64,000 nucleotides of DNA from Molanna angustata (Eukaryota; Arthropoda; Insecta; Trichoptera; Molannidae), in the NCBI GenBank assembly GCA_963576475.1, contig OY754970.1:32587619-32651618 (forward strand), read 5' to 3'. The translations under genes were made by a program, and so were the position numbers. This document shows positions 63,826 to 64,000 of this stretch, in pieces (positions within the stretch are counted from its first letter, which is position 1; each line of letters opens with the position of its first letter). The notes beneath the pieces were generated by a model. It had not been told where the DNA came from, did no database searches, and saw only the letters and a program-made list of their open reading frames with translations.

Positions 63826-64000
63826 GTAAGTATTATTTAAATTTTATATTTACTCCTGTATCAAGAATTTGTAAAATTTATATACATTGTATCACAAAGT
63901 GAAAGAAGATAACGATAATAAGTAGGATTGAATCAAGTTAACATTGTGAAGTGATTTTTTTGTTAATATTAATATAAATGTCACGTATTTATGGGATAAA

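Overview
This is a 64 kb window of an AT-rich animal genome, most likely from an insect and probably a moth or butterfly. The signs are spliced genes with long AT-rich introns, many decayed non-LTR retrotransposon (LINE) fragments, tRNA-derived SINE relics, small inverted-repeat DNA transposons, and frequent TAGGTACCTA palindromes. The insect call rests on gene family and repeat character. The lepidopteran call is inference from repeat style. No bacterial operon, CRISPR array or intact virus was seen.

Three protein-coding genes can be assembled, all on the + strand. The first is the fly milton / vertebrate TRAK orthologue, the kinesin-1 to Miro adaptor for mitochondrial transport. It fills about 13.4-51.1 kb. 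Three alternative first exons (13468, 27474, 38317) each end in the same phase-1 G|gt donor and can splice to a shared exon at 39521. Ten shared exons follow to a stop at 51077, predicting proteins of 1031, 1039 and 943 residues. Every junction was checked for GT-AG and frame.

Downstream lie two small tandem paralogues (55855-59459 and 60493-62279, 187 and 145 residues). Each has a five-codon first exon (MNLIE / MNVTE), intron phases 0-1-1, a 128-base last exon and four closely packed hydrophobic segments. They look like promethin/LDAF1-type proteins that work with seipin in lipid-droplet formation. A possible third copy may begin at 63807.

The left 13 kb, the milton introns and the 3' flank are full of mobile-element debris. 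This includes a LINE endonuclease reading frame running off the left edge with 133-bp tandem repeats just upstream, at least a dozen LINE 3' fragments, and a recurrent LINE-tail stem-loop. An 861-bp hAT element with a perfect 8-bp target duplication sits in a milton intron. One LINE relic is split by a short insertion with a 12-bp duplication. Two inverted-terminal-repeat elements lie between milton and the promethin pair, and several long near-perfect foldbacks are scattered through the window.

The most useful leads are the three-promoter layout of milton with very different N-termini, the tandem promethin-like array, and the conserved LINE-tail hairpin.
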